From Microcoleus vaginatus HSN003 (GTDB lineage: Bacteria > Cyanobacteriota > Cyanobacteriia > Cyanobacteriales > Microcoleaceae), in the NCBI RefSeq assembly GCF_022701255.1, contig NZ_CP031705.1, forward strand, positions 2,803,501 through 2,867,500: DNA of 64,000 nucleotides, given 5' to 3'. The position numbers and the translations under genes were made by a program. Under the pieces are notes generated by a model. It did not search any database, was not told where the DNA came from, and worked only from the letters and a program-made list of their open reading frames with translations. Below are positions 17,435-27,657 of this stretch, piece by piece (positions within the stretch are counted from its first letter, which is position 1; each line of letters opens with the position of its first letter).

Positions 17435-19441
17435 TTACTTAATAGTCTTGAACGTATCCATTTTCCCAGTAAATCGGTTGATAAACATCTGCAAAACAGT
17501 CCGCTTGCCGATATTGATATTAGAACTCACGGACATTCCCGACTGCAAGTTAACCTCAACTTCATTTGCCTTGCCCTTGTTCAAAAGAAACTTCTGATTT
17601 TTGAGCTTTATTTTGGTTTTGAAAGCGTAGTATTTCCGCAGTTCAGTAGGAGGCTCAGCATCGCTGCTAATCTCTATCACTTCACCCTCAGCAGTACCAA
17701 ACTCCATCGCCGGGAAAGCTTCAACATTCACTTCCACAGGCACGCATTGGTATTTCGTCAAACCCAGTTTCTCTCTATTAACTTCCTTCTCTGGACAAAC
17801 GCAACTTTTACCTGTTTCGCAGTCAATCTTTTCTCCGTCTAATTGCTTGCCGTGATACTGCTCCAATTTTGCCCGCTTCTGTCTCAAAGCATCCAATACC
17901 AGAGCCACATTGCTGTTTTCCAGGTAAACAACTGCTTCCAGACCGTTTTCGTCATCCAAAACCTTGAGCAGCTTTTCAGTTTGCTGCGCTTCGTAATAAG
18001 CTTCTTCACAGCGCAGTGGGCGCGGTTCGCCCGGTTTCAACACCGAATTAATAATGGATTGGCATATCGGATCTTTCGCCATATCCAACTTAGCTTTCTC
18101 CTTCGTAGAAGGCTTCAAATCAAAGATTACCCCCGATACCGGAGCCTTCATCACTTGAGTGTCGCGGTTTTGTTGAGCCTTTTCTAGCTGAGCGTTCACC
18201 TCGGACAACTTTTTCAGGTTTTCCACTTTTAAGCGGCTGAGCTGAGAATCACTGCTAGCAATTTGTTTCTCGTTTTCAGCAATTTTGGTATAAAGTTCTT
18301 TGGCCCAGGAATCCTTCGTGTTTTTCAACTGTTCTTCGGCGCGGCTGATGGACTCCTGAATACGTGCTTGCTCTCCTTGGTGACGCTGTATTTCAGCAGT
18401 AATTTTTTGGATGTCACCTTGACGCGCGTTAATTTCGCCTCGGCGCGTATTGATTTCACCGAGGCGTGTGTTAATTTCGCCTTTGCGAGAGTTGATTTCA
18501 CCTTCGCGCTGCTTGATTTGATCTTGCTGTTTGAGAACGTCGCTTTGGCCTCTGAAAACATCTTGTTCTTGACGTTCTTTTTGCAGTTCAGCGATGGCTC
18601 CTTCCTCTACCAGGGGGGCGAGTCTGCCTAGAATGTTTTGATTCGACTTCAATACTTGTTGGGATTTCGCTAACTGTTCTTGGGCTAAGTCTTTCTGAGC
18701 CAGGGCTGATTTTACTTGCTCTTGCGAAGAACCTAACTGCTGCTGAGCATAATTTAATTGGTTTTGGGCAAAACCCAATTGTTGCTGTGCCACTGTCATT
18801 TGATCGCCGGCGGCTTTCTCAGCATCCTGAGCTTGCTTCAGTTGTTTTTCCAACTCCTGAACTTGGCCTTGAGCGGCAGCGACGCGAGACAAAAATTCCG
18901 ATCGATAATTAACATACAGTCCTTGCTGGGCTCCATCAAAATTTCCGCTAGCTCCCCGATTGAGGTACAGTTCGTCAATCAAAGCTTGCAGCACTTGATT
19001 TTGGGCCGTGAGGCTCTGTCTGTCCTTGATTGTTGATTCTAGGTTAGAAGGAACAGGGCCTTGAATTTTGCCACTCACAACATCTTCGTAAAATTTATTT
19101 TCCTTTTCCAGAGCTTCTTTAGTTTTCTGTATCGATGTTAAATCGGCACTGGGTGCAAGGGGGTTGAAAGTGAGCAGAGGCTGGTTTTTTTCCACACGAT
19201 CGCCATTTTCAACGTGAAGTCTAACCACTGCCCCCGTAGCAGGTGCTTGGATGTCTCTAGCACCATCTTTGAGCTCCAATTGACCCACAGCGGGGACAGC
19301 TTGCTCTACGCTAGCAAAATAAGCCCAAACTACAGCAGAAGTGGTCATCAGCATGATCATCCACAAAAACAAGTGCGACCAAATCGCTGGTTTTTCGAGA
19401 ATGACTGGTTGCTCAGAAAGTATTAACGATTTCATAGCCAT
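17435..19441 (-). CDS. HlyD-family membrane fusion (adaptor) protein
   Basis: 668 residues. A cytoplasmic N terminus and one membrane helix (~23-45) precede a biotinyl-lipoyl-like half (APATGAVVRLHVENGDRVEK), a very long coiled-coil hairpin (~90-430), the second lipoyl half (VMKAPVSGVIFDL) and a beta-barrel region (~560-668). This is the periplasmic adaptor of a type I secretion system linking the ABC exporter (next gene upstream, ~50 bp away) to a TolC-like channel. The coiled coil contains five near-perfect seven-residue units (R.GEIN.). Unusually, the region ~455-575 carries six cysteines, including DCETGKSCVC. Confidence 0.92.
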   Translation of the reverse strand: MAMKSLILSEQPVILEKPAIWSHLFLWMIMLMTTSAVVWAYFASVEQAVPAVGQLELKDGARDIQAPATGAVVRLHVENGDRVEKNQPLLTFNPLAPSADLTSIQKTKEALEKENKFYEDVVSGKIQGPVPSNLESTIKDRQSLTAQNQVLQALIDELYLNRGASGNFDGAQQGLYVNYRSEFLSRVAAAQGQVQELEKQLKQAQDAEKAAGDQMTVAQQQLGFAQNQLNYAQQQLGSSQEQVKSALAQKDLAQEQLAKSQQVLKSNQNILGRLAPLVEEGAIAELQKERQEQDVFRGQSDVLKQQDQIKQREGEINSRKGEINTRLGEINTRRGEINARQGDIQKITAEIQRHQGEQARIQESISRAEEQLKNTKDSWAKELYTKIAENEKQIASSDSQLSRLKVENLKKLSEVNAQLEKAQQNRDTQVMKAPVSGVIFDLKPSTKEKAKLDMAKDPICQSIINSVLKPGEPRPLRCEEAYYEAQQTEKLLKVLDDENGLEAVVYLENSNVALVLDALRQKRAKLEQYHGKQLDGEKIDCETGKSCVCPEKEVNREKLGLTKYQCVPVEVNVEAFPAMEFGTAEGEVIEISSDAEPPTELRKYYAFKTKIKLKNQKFLLNKGKANEVEVNLQSGMSVSSNINIGKRTVLQMFINRFTGKMDTFKTIK
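18404..18508. repeat. five tandem 21-bp units encoding heptads in the HlyD-like coiled coil
   Basis: Units encode REGEINS, RKGEINT, RLGEINT, RRGEINA, RQGDIQK. Exact heptad phase suggests internal duplication that lengthens the coiled coil. Confidence 0.75.
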
Positions 19442-19493
19442 TTGTTAGTTCTCAGTTGTTAAGCGTTAGCGATCAGTTGTGAGTTGTTAGATA

Positions 19494-22400
19494 TCAGGTA
19501 TTCGATGACTCTTGTTGTTGGAAGAGGCAGTAGTAACGCCCTTTAAGAGCCATTAATTCTTTATGAGTTCCCCGCTCGACTACAGAACCTTGATCCATCA
19601 TAATAATTATGTCGGCGTTTTGGATGGTAGTCAGGCGGTGAGTAATGAAAAACACCGTGCGGCCAGCGAAAGCTTCTGCTAAGTTATTGCAAACTTGTCG
19701 TTCGGAATGGTAGTCGAGGGCGCTTGTAGCTTCGTCCAAAATCAGCAGTTTCGGGTTTTGCAAAATCGTGCGGGCGATCGCCAAACGCTGCCTTTGACCC
19801 CCAGAAAGCGACGAACCCCGCTCTCCGACTATGGTATTGTAGCCAGCAGGCAAGCCCATAATAAAATCGTGAGCTACCGCTAATTTTGCAGCCCGCACAA
19901 TCTCATCCGTACTCGCATCGGGATTGCTCAGAGCAATATTTTCCTGTACCGAGCAGTTAAACAGCAAAGTATCTTGCAGCACCACCCCAAGTTGGCTGCG
20001 AAGCGAGTACAGTTCCACCTTAGAAATGTCATAGCCGTCAATAAAAATCCGGCCCGACAGAGGGGGATAAAGACGCTGCAACAACTTCATCGCGGTACTT
20101 TTACCGGAACCGCTTCCCCCCACAATTCCCACAAAACTGCCAGCGGGAAATTCCAAATTCACATTCGCCAATTGCAGTGGGCCGCTCTCCAGGAATCGGA
20201 AGGAAACCTCTTCATAAGTAACCTGACCTTGAATTGCCGGCAGCGGGATATTGCTGCGGTCTTCATCGCTGGTTTCCGTCGGCGTATCGACCACATCCTT
20301 GAGCATATCGATCGACATCGAGACTTCTTGGAAACTCTGCCACACGCTCACAAAACGCAGCAGCGAACCAGTCACGTTCCCGGAAATAATTCGGAAAGCA
20401 ATCAACTGACCCAAAGTAATCTCATTTCCCAGTACCAAATAAGCTCCCACCCACAACTGAGCTAAGTTACCCACCTGGTTTAAAAAGCCGCTAATCGTAC
20501 CGGCCGCAGTCCCCGTGATAATTGTTTTAAAACTGGCTGTAATGTATTTTGCGTAGCGGCTAGACCATTCCCAGCGGGATTTCAATTCAATATTTTGAGC
20601 CTTAACAGTTTGAATCCCGCTGACTACTTCCACTAGATAAGATTGAGAGTCAGCAAAACGCATATTTCTCTGTTTGATCAGGCGCAGCACCAGCGGATTG
20701 ATTAGAACAATCATCAGCCCCAGTATCGGTACCACTGCCAAAGATACAAACGTTAGCTGCACACTGTAAGAGAGCATAACGGCGACGTAAACCACCGAAA
20801 ATACCGCATCGAGAACCACTGTCAGAGCTGTACTCGTCATGAATTCCCGAATCTGGCCCATCATGCTGAATTTGTAAACCAGATCTCCCACCCGCCGATT
20901 GTCAAAGTAATTCTGGGGCAGCCGCAGCAAGTGGTCGATTACCTCCGCACTCAATTTGACATCGATGCGGTTTGAGGTGTCCATAAACAAAAAGGTACGC
21001 AAACCGTTGAGCAGTCCTTCAAACAGGGCAACACCTAACAGAAATGCCCCCAAAATATCCAAGGTGTCAATGCTGCGCTGACCTAATACTTTATCAATAA
21101 TTATTTGGCTGATTAATGGGTTGGCAAGACCAAATAACTGTACAAAAAACGAAGCGAGCAAGACCTCAAAAAACACTGTCTTGTGTTCCATCAGCGCCGG
21201 CACAAACCACCAGAAGCTGAACTGCTCTTTTTGTTCGACTTGCGGAGCTTGCAGCAGCAGGACTTCTCCTGATTCGCCCCAGATTTCTTTAAACTGAGGT
21301 ATCCGCTTCCGCATCAGCCCCTGTTCGGGCGTGGCGAGCACCAATTCTTGCTCGGTGATGCTGTAAATAATGGCAAAGCTATCTTGCCATTTAATCATTA
21401 CGGGGGCTTTGATGCGGTTGATGGCTTCTGCGGGCACTTGCGCCAATTGGGGCGTGAGGCCGATGCTTTGGGCGATCGCCCCGCAGGCTTGCATACTGAT
21501 AGAACCAGCGGTTTTTAACTGATTTTCTAGAACTTTGCGGATGATATCTCGACGAAATTTAAGGCCGAAATACTTGCTCAACATCTGGAAGCAAGCTAGC
21601 GGACTGTCAATCTGCCCTTTGGCGCGGAAAACTGGGTATCTCGCCGCATCCTTTGTTTGACCGCTTGCTGGTTCTGGGGGACGGTCTGGGCCGGTTATAA
21701 CCTCGATGTATTTTTCGCGGGGCGGCTTCTGGCCAGAGCCTGCTGTCTCTGTCGTGCCATTTAATGACTCTATTTCGGGTTGGGGTTCTGGGGGTTCCCG
21801 GAAGCCGACCAAGCGGGCGCCGAGGCGGCCTTCTACTTTTAAGGATTTGGCTGCGTTTTCCACAGAGAAGCGGCTGCCGGTGGGAAAGTCACCCAAGACG
21901 CCGCTGCTGACGAGCCAAACTCGATCGGCATCTAGCTCTTTGGCGAGGTCTTGAGTTTTTTTGTTGCCGTTTGGCACGTTGACAACTGCCGCATCTTGCC
22001 AAGCTTGCAGGGTGAGTTCCTTGAGATTGGAAGTGCCGTCGGCTTGGCGCTGCAACTCTAAGCTCAACAGTTCAAATACTTCGCTCAAGGAACAGTGTTC
22101 GCGAAAGGCTTCTCCAAAGGTCGGCTGTTTTTCCACTACGCTCAGGAAATCTTCGGCAGGTATGACGATCGCGATCAGATCTGTAGAAGCGATCGCCGTC
22201 TCGCAGGGAACTCCCCTGAGCAAGCCAGCCCAGCCAAGGATTTCCTTGGACTGCACCAAGCGCAAACTTACGTGGCGCTGCGAACGCTGGTCAAAGCCCA
22301 GCAGCCGGGCCTGACCTTGATAGATAATTGCCACCTGAGTCGGCATTTTTTCCCGTTCAAACAGGGGTTGCCCCGTCCGGTAGCCGAGGAGTTGGCATTT

Positions 22401-22502
22401 AGCCACCAAGGCTGACATAGCCGTCTCTGAGAGTCGGTCAAAGGGAGGTGTTTGAGCTAGGAAATCCTGAATTTGGGAGAGGGAAACAGCGGAAGAAGTC
22501 AT
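19494..22502 (-). CDS. cNMP-domain / degenerate C39 / ABC exporter (HetC/HlyB-like)
   Basis: 1002 residues. Domain order: a cyclic-nucleotide-binding-like domain (~15-140, YRTGQPLFEREKMPTQVAII), a linker, a C39-like domain (~290-415), an ABC exporter membrane domain (~430-720), and an NBD (~755-1000) with Walker A GGSGSGKST, signature LSGGQRQRLAIART and Walker B LLILDEATSALD. In active C39 peptidases the first motif is DCGxAC; here it reads DSPLAC, and the catalytic His region reads WQDSFAIIYS. Both catalytic residues therefore seem lost, as in the CLD of HlyB. It should export an unprocessed substrate. The same architecture is known for HetC in heterocyst formers. Confidence 0.92.
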   Translation of the reverse strand: MTSSAVSLSQIQDFLAQTPPFDRLSETAMSALVAKCQLLGYRTGQPLFEREKMPTQVAIIYQGQARLLGFDQRSQRHVSLRLVQSKEILGWAGLLRGVPCETAIASTDLIAIVIPAEDFLSVVEKQPTFGEAFREHCSLSEVFELLSLELQRQADGTSNLKELTLQAWQDAAVVNVPNGNKKTQDLAKELDADRVWLVSSGVLGDFPTGSRFSVENAAKSLKVEGRLGARLVGFREPPEPQPEIESLNGTTETAGSGQKPPREKYIEVITGPDRPPEPASGQTKDAARYPVFRAKGQIDSPLACFQMLSKYFGLKFRRDIIRKVLENQLKTAGSISMQACGAIAQSIGLTPQLAQVPAEAINRIKAPVMIKWQDSFAIIYSITEQELVLATPEQGLMRKRIPQFKEIWGESGEVLLLQAPQVEQKEQFSFWWFVPALMEHKTVFFEVLLASFFVQLFGLANPLISQIIIDKVLGQRSIDTLDILGAFLLGVALFEGLLNGLRTFLFMDTSNRIDVKLSAEVIDHLLRLPQNYFDNRRVGDLVYKFSMMGQIREFMTSTALTVVLDAVFSVVYVAVMLSYSVQLTFVSLAVVPILGLMIVLINPLVLRLIKQRNMRFADSQSYLVEVVSGIQTVKAQNIELKSRWEWSSRYAKYITASFKTIITGTAAGTISGFLNQVGNLAQLWVGAYLVLGNEITLGQLIAFRIISGNVTGSLLRFVSVWQSFQEVSMSIDMLKDVVDTPTETSDEDRSNIPLPAIQGQVTYEEVSFRFLESGPLQLANVNLEFPAGSFVGIVGGSGSGKSTAMKLLQRLYPPLSGRIFIDGYDISKVELYSLRSQLGVVLQDTLLFNCSVQENIALSNPDASTDEIVRAAKLAVAHDFIMGLPAGYNTIVGERGSSLSGGQRQRLAIARTILQNPKLLILDEATSALDYHSERQVCNNLAEAFAGRTVFFITHRLTTIQNADIIIMMDQGSVVERGTHKELMALKGRYYCLFQQQESSNT

Positions 22503-22633
22503 CCGATTTTTGATTTTTGATTTTTGATTTTAGATTGAATCCACAGATGAATCCGGAGGCTTTTTGTCAGGATGCTACGCTTTTTAAAGTCTCCACGGAT
22601 AAATCCGGGGGCCCCAGACGAAATTGCTTTCGG

Positions 22634-23383
22634 TCATGATATTGAAGACACGGAAGAGAGGGGCTGTAGCGGGCCTATTTGCGAGATCTGTTCGGCGAGC
22701 CAGCTTTCAAAGAGTTCGTTAATCAAGTGCAGCCGCATCGATTCATCGAGCTGGGCTGGCATGAACTTTTCTAGTCGAATAATTACCATCCATTCTGCCA
22801 GAGGACGTGGCGTCCAGAGTTGATTTGGCTGGCTGACGGACAACAGTTTGCTGATTGCCGGGTGGGGCTGGCTGAGGGGTACTGGGCCCAACAAGCCGCC
22901 TGACTTGGACTCGGGCCCTTCGGAATAGTCGCGGGCCACTTCGGCAAAGGTTTGTTCCCCTTCGAGGATGCGAAAGTAAAGTTCGTTTGCCAGTGCTGGA
23001 TTTTTTGTGCGTACCAGGGAATAGACTACGTGGTCTAGGCTGGCTTTGCGGGTTAAAAAATAATTATCTACTTTAGGTCTCCAAGTGGCTTGCTTAAATT
23101 TTTCGATCAGCAAGGGCCTCACGGCCATCTCTTGAAGTTCTTCTTCCGTCATGTTTTGGCTACGCAGCCAAGCTTCTTTAGCTTCGGGGGCTGTCAGTTG
23201 GTGTTGTGCCAGAAAGTTCTCCACGGCGGATTTGCGTTCTTCGTCGCTGCAACTAAAGGATGCGATCGCTTGGTCTACTATGACACCCCGCAAGAATTGC
23301 GGCATCAACTGGTACCGCTTCAGGAGCGATGGCATATCCTGAGCTTGCAGTAATTTATCGCCTATTTGAAAAAGTCCTGTCAT
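22634..23383 (-). CDS. PpiC/SurA-type peptidyl-prolyl isomerase of the export cluster
   Basis: 249 residues: a helical SurA-like N-terminal region (~1-120) and a parvulin domain (~125-215; FAEVARDYSEGPESKSGGLL and GPVPLSQPHPAI are the parvulin core). No signal peptide is visible (MTGLFQIGDKLLQAQ), so it would act in the cytoplasm or be delivered otherwise. It lies directly upstream of the ABC exporter on the same strand (~130 bp). Parvulin genes beside type I exporters are common in cyanobacteria and are thought to handle the exported protein; the substrate itself is not in this window. Confidence 0.88.
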   Translation of the reverse strand: MTGLFQIGDKLLQAQDMPSLLKRYQLMPQFLRGVIVDQAIASFSCSDEERKSAVENFLAQHQLTAPEAKEAWLRSQNMTEEELQEMAVRPLLIEKFKQATWRPKVDNYFLTRKASLDHVVYSLVRTKNPALANELYFRILEGEQTFAEVARDYSEGPESKSGGLLGPVPLSQPHPAISKLLSVSQPNQLWTPRPLAEWMVIIRLEKFMPAQLDESMRLHLINELFESWLAEQISQIGPLQPLSSVSSIS

Positions 23384-23678
23384 TTTTTTATCTCCAACTG
23401 ACTTGCGCTTCCCCTTTTAATTTAGCTGTGGCAGGAAAAGAGCGACAACCACTAACCCCTCGATTCCCCGATGATAGCAGACCGTCAGTGGGCTAGCGCT
23501 ATTGCTGTCTATTTCTTGACGCTCTGCCTACCGAGGGGTTCCCCGCAGCTCTCATAATGGTATCTGGATGCGAGAGTGGGAGAGTGGGAAAATCTTTACT
23601 TCTGGCACCTTCCTTCTTTCCTCAACATCCATTCGTTAAATCCCGTACACTGCTTAGTTGCTGAACTTCCTTCTTCCT
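23384..23678. other. intergenic region, no gene seen
   Basis: Between the PPIase start and the large GT stop. I see purine/pyrimidine-rich low-complexity tracts but no convincing ORF or strong hairpin. Confidence 0.5.
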
Positions 23679-26600
23679 TCACTCTCGGAAGAGTCTTTCA
23701 AAGAGTGTGCCGAGTTGGGTCGAGCCAGCGCGACTGTCGAGATATTTGGGGTTTGCCGCCATTTTTTGCTGGATTCGATCGCGGTAGTGCCGGCGCAGTT
23801 CTGGGTTGGTTCCCAGTGCTATGCTGAACTCTAAATAAGACTTCTGGCTGTCTGCTACCAGTTCCGGAATTAGCAGTTCTTCGAGCACGGCGGCTGATTG
23901 TCGCGATCGAGTTGTTTGCCCTTTTCTTACCACTACAGGCAACCCCACCAACAGCGCTTCTGCCGCATAGCAGGCACTGCTGTATGGATAGGAGTCTAAA
24001 TATATATCAGCCAATTCCAGACATTTTATGTAATCTGCGCGAGATGGCAGCGCTTTAATTACAACTAAGCGCTTTGTGTCAACCCCAAATTCGGCAAAGA
24101 GCGATCGAATTTGTTTGTAAAAAGGCACCGTCGGATAGTTTTCATTGGCGGAACTAAAGGGATACAAAACTAAAATAGAATTTGGTACCGCCGCAATAAT
24201 TTTTGCCCAAGTTTCTCTCAATTCTGGGATAATTGTAAAAGCTTGAGCGCCGGACATGAACACTACAGATTCCTCAGTGGCTCCCCAACTGCTACGAGTC
24301 GGTTCAACTATGGCAGGTGCTGAGCCTACACTATAGCTTAAACAAACTCCCGAGCCTTTTAAAGTAATTAATTGTTCGCGATACTCTGCTGCTGCACCTG
24401 CGGCCAATGTCACATCTCCGGCAATGAAATAATCAATATTTCGGGCGCCCGTGGTGGCGGGGGTTGATGCACCGAGAGCTATTTGTATCCGGGCTAGTCG
24501 GTGCAGGCACAGCAGCGCGCTTGGTTGAGAAGTGTTGGTAGTATTGGTGCAGATTACCAGAATATCTAAATCGTGCGATCGAATTTCTCGGACTTGCTGG
24601 GGCAAATCTTCTGACAGTTGCACCAGTTTGTCGGCCCAACTTTCGCAATATTTCCCCAGTCGCTCGTCTTGTACCTGGAAATAGTACAGGATAATTTCAA
24701 ATTTGCTTCTGTCTAAATATTCAAAACTCGTAATTGCTGCACGAGTCTCGAATTCCTCACTAATTTTATCAAGCAAAAAGCCAACTTGGATTTTAGTGGT
24801 TTCTGGTTCTTTTGGAGGGAAATTCCATTCGAGTTGACAGCCGATATTTTTCAAATGAAATTCCAGAATATCAGATCGCTGACTCAATATGTTGAGCAGA
24901 TTTACCTCGCTCAAATACAAAGCTTGGAAACTAACATTTTTCGCAATAAAAGCCGCCAAATAACGCCACACTTCTGAATCGGGAAAACTGGCGATATTAC
25001 CAGCGACGTAGTTGATTAACTGCTGGAAATATTCAGAGTACCTTTCTATTTCCCCGTTTTGTTGAAAATAACCGGGAGACTGAAATATAAATTTCAAAAA
25101 GTCGTCAAAAAACCACTGGGGAATCGCTGCATTTTTATACTCAAGTGGCAACTGATAAGCGTCGCGGTACAACATCGCTGCGAGGAGATATTGAATCTTC
25201 TCGGCAATTTCCCCTCCTTCAGCAAGTTTCGAGGAAAACTGCTGGATCAAACTTTGTTCTGAGTTGGTTAAACTTTCATTTTTTAGCCTGCTATCTAGTA
25301 GCAATTTATGAGCTTTTCCCGCGTCTTTCGAGTAAGCCGTTTCTAATTTTTTCGCTGGCAAATTCAGCCAATATTCAGCTAGCTGTTGGCGGTAGGCACG
25401 CAGGGCGAGAAGAGGCTGTTTTGAGGGAAATTTATTGTATTGCTCAAGCATTGCTGACAATTCCGATAAACTCGGCTGGGTTCTCAATGCCAGCTTTTGG
25501 CGGATTGTCTGTTTGATTTGTTGATTCAAGAAACTGTAATCAGGACTATTTAGTAGTTTTTTGTAAAATCTTACTACATCTTTATGATTTTCCCCAGCCG
25601 CGAAGTTTTTCCAAGTTTGTTGTTCGGGATGAATCCGCAGTGAGGACAGTTTTTCGTCTACAAATCCGATATGATAGTTGCCCATGATTCGCCACCACAT
25701 ATCTAAGTCTACATACTGAGATAATCCCGAATCAAATAATCCTATTTCTTCAAAGACTCGCGTGGCAATTAAGACGGTACTCGGTTCGCCAATTTTGTTG
25801 ATCGGGTTGCTCAAGCAGTTAGTATCTGCCAGTAATTCTTTTCCTGCCTGAATAGATTTTAAATTCGACCAACTTTTATGCAAATCTTTAATTGAGTGGG
25901 AAGCACTCCGCAAAATCGGGTTAGATTCATTTTCAGCTATGGTGATGCCGCGCGGGGAGAAAACCATACCTATTTCGGGGTTCTGTTGGGCGACTTCGAC
26001 CATTTTTTGAATACATTCGGGTGCGAGCAAGTCGTCTTGAAAGAGAAATTTAATGTATTGACCTTTTGCTTGGGATATGCAGAAGTTCCAGTTTTGTGAT
26101 AAGCCGTAGTTGCGGTGCAGTACGATGCGGAAATCGAGTGAGGTTTGCGATTGGAAGGATTGGGCGATCGCAACTGTTTCGTCTGTAGAACCGTCGTCGG
26201 ATATAATCAGCTCTATGTTAGGGTATGTTTGGGCGATCGCACTTTGAATCGCTTCGCCCATAAATGCCGCTCCGTTGTATGTCGGAATACAAATACTAAC
26301 TAAAGGTGGTGCATTTTTTACTGTCGCCTCCTGAGAGGATTTTTTTCGTATTCCGCGCTCCAAGCTTTTGAAATTATCTGTAATTTCGGCAATATATTCC
26401 AGACGGTTTTGAATTTTTATCCCGACAGTTGGCGGATTCAGTAAAGTCTTAATTTCATCAGCAGCTATTTTTCCAACTTGCTGAGCTTCCAGGTAATTGT
26501 TGAAGACATGACGCATTAAATCAGCAGCGTGTTCGACATCGACTTCTGCCCAAACATTGCCTTTTTTGTAAGGCCCGCAATCTTTCTCAATTGGGATTAA

Positions 26601-27479
26601 CTTATACTTGACTAAATAGCTGTTGCCGACATTCATAAATTCTGTATTTGATGAATAGCCGGTGGCAATTACGGGTTTGCCGTAAAACATGGCTTCAGCC
26701 ATTGTTAAGCCAAATCCTTCGCAGCGGTGCAGGGATACATAACAGTCGCAATTGTAGAGCAAACCGTTAAGTTTATTTTTGGACAAATAGCCGTCTAGAT
26801 GTTTGATATTTGAATTATTTGCTATGGCTGAGTTTAAGGATGCGTGCGCCGCTGAAAATTTGTGGGAATTAGAAGATTTGATGACCAATAATACGCTGTT
26901 ATCTTCCCCAAAAGCTTGTTTAAATGCTTGAATTGTCGCTAAAGTATTTTTGCGCTCGATGCGGCTGGAAAAGTCGAATACAAACAAGAAAATAAATTTA
27001 TTTTTCGGTAAATTCAGTGCTTCTCTGTTCAGCGAAGGTGCGGGGAGAGCAATACTAGGCATGATTTTGATAACGGGAATTGGCGCTACTGCGGCAATTG
27101 CTTCGGCGCAATAGTTGCTGTAAGTCCATATTTCGTGAAAGTGATTAAATGCGGGCTGCCATTCCGGGGGAAAGGCGGGAAGTTCCCAGGCCCAAAAGCC
27201 GATATTGTATTTTTTGTCAAAATAACTGGAACCTATATGTTTGATAAAGGTTGCAACTTCATCGGCGTTGACTTGAATTAAGTTTACGGGATAGGGATTA
27301 TCTTCGCTAAAATTTTGATAGGTGGTGTCTTTCTTGCGGTGGGGACTGCGGGTAAAATTGTTGATGGCGAAGGGAATGTTGGCCGCTTCGGCGGCTCTGA
27401 TGTTTGCTCGGACACCTTCTCCTATGCCAAATTCGCCGTTGATGTAGCCGGCGATGTTCATTCCTAGATTAGGGTTCAT
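23679..27479 (-). CDS. three-domain glycosyltransferase: GT4 + GT2 + GT41 (SPINDLY/OGT-like)
   Basis: A GTG opens the frame at 27500; ATG at 27479 (MNPNLGMNIAGYINGEFG) is chosen, giving 1266 residues. Residues ~1-370 form a GT4 domain (GEFGIGEGVRANIRAAE; HRCEGFGLTMAEAM is the EX7E donor site). Residues ~395-640 form a GT2 domain (VSICIPTYNG, LIISDDGSTDETV, FLFQDDLLAP). After a helical linker, residues ~930-1266 match the C-terminal catalytic half of O-GlcNAc-transferase-like GT41 proteins (KIQVGFLL, LARIQIALG, VFMSGAQAF, LDSYPYSSACYAAEALLVGLPVV). Three catalytic modules on one chain suggest sequential glycan assembly or multi-step protein glycosylation. The acceptor is unknown. Confidence 0.9.
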   Translation of the reverse strand: MNPNLGMNIAGYINGEFGIGEGVRANIRAAEAANIPFAINNFTRSPHRKKDTTYQNFSEDNPYPVNLIQVNADEVATFIKHIGSSYFDKKYNIGFWAWELPAFPPEWQPAFNHFHEIWTYSNYCAEAIAAVAPIPVIKIMPSIALPAPSLNREALNLPKNKFIFLFVFDFSSRIERKNTLATIQAFKQAFGEDNSVLLVIKSSNSHKFSAAHASLNSAIANNSNIKHLDGYLSKNKLNGLLYNCDCYVSLHRCEGFGLTMAEAMFYGKPVIATGYSSNTEFMNVGNSYLVKYKLIPIEKDCGPYKKGNVWAEVDVEHAADLMRHVFNNYLEAQQVGKIAADEIKTLLNPPTVGIKIQNRLEYIAEITDNFKSLERGIRKKSSQEATVKNAPPLVSICIPTYNGAAFMGEAIQSAIAQTYPNIELIISDDGSTDETVAIAQSFQSQTSLDFRIVLHRNYGLSQNWNFCISQAKGQYIKFLFQDDLLAPECIQKMVEVAQQNPEIGMVFSPRGITIAENESNPILRSASHSIKDLHKSWSNLKSIQAGKELLADTNCLSNPINKIGEPSTVLIATRVFEEIGLFDSGLSQYVDLDMWWRIMGNYHIGFVDEKLSSLRIHPEQQTWKNFAAGENHKDVVRFYKKLLNSPDYSFLNQQIKQTIRQKLALRTQPSLSELSAMLEQYNKFPSKQPLLALRAYRQQLAEYWLNLPAKKLETAYSKDAGKAHKLLLDSRLKNESLTNSEQSLIQQFSSKLAEGGEIAEKIQYLLAAMLYRDAYQLPLEYKNAAIPQWFFDDFLKFIFQSPGYFQQNGEIERYSEYFQQLINYVAGNIASFPDSEVWRYLAAFIAKNVSFQALYLSEVNLLNILSQRSDILEFHLKNIGCQLEWNFPPKEPETTKIQVGFLLDKISEEFETRAAITSFEYLDRSKFEIILYYFQVQDERLGKYCESWADKLVQLSEDLPQQVREIRSHDLDILVICTNTTNTSQPSALLCLHRLARIQIALGASTPATTGARNIDYFIAGDVTLAAGAAAEYREQLITLKGSGVCLSYSVGSAPAIVEPTRSSWGATEESVVFMSGAQAFTIIPELRETWAKIIAAVPNSILVLYPFSSANENYPTVPFYKQIRSLFAEFGVDTKRLVVIKALPSRADYIKCLELADIYLDSYPYSSACYAAEALLVGLPVVVRKGQTTRSRQSAAVLEELLIPELVADSQKSYLEFSIALGTNPELRRHYRDRIQQKMAANPKYLDSRAGSTQLGTLFERLFRE

Positions 27480-27657
27480 AGTTTCTAATGTATTTAGCAC
27501 AGTGTAGTGGGGATTTTTTGAGAAAAAGCAGAATTAATTGATCAGCTCAATTGCGCTAAAAAAAGGTAGGCTAGAGAAGAAATTATAATTTTGCCGAATA
27601 TTGGCTAAAATATAGCAATCCTGGAGGATTGGTGAATAAGATTTAAAGGAAACGCTC

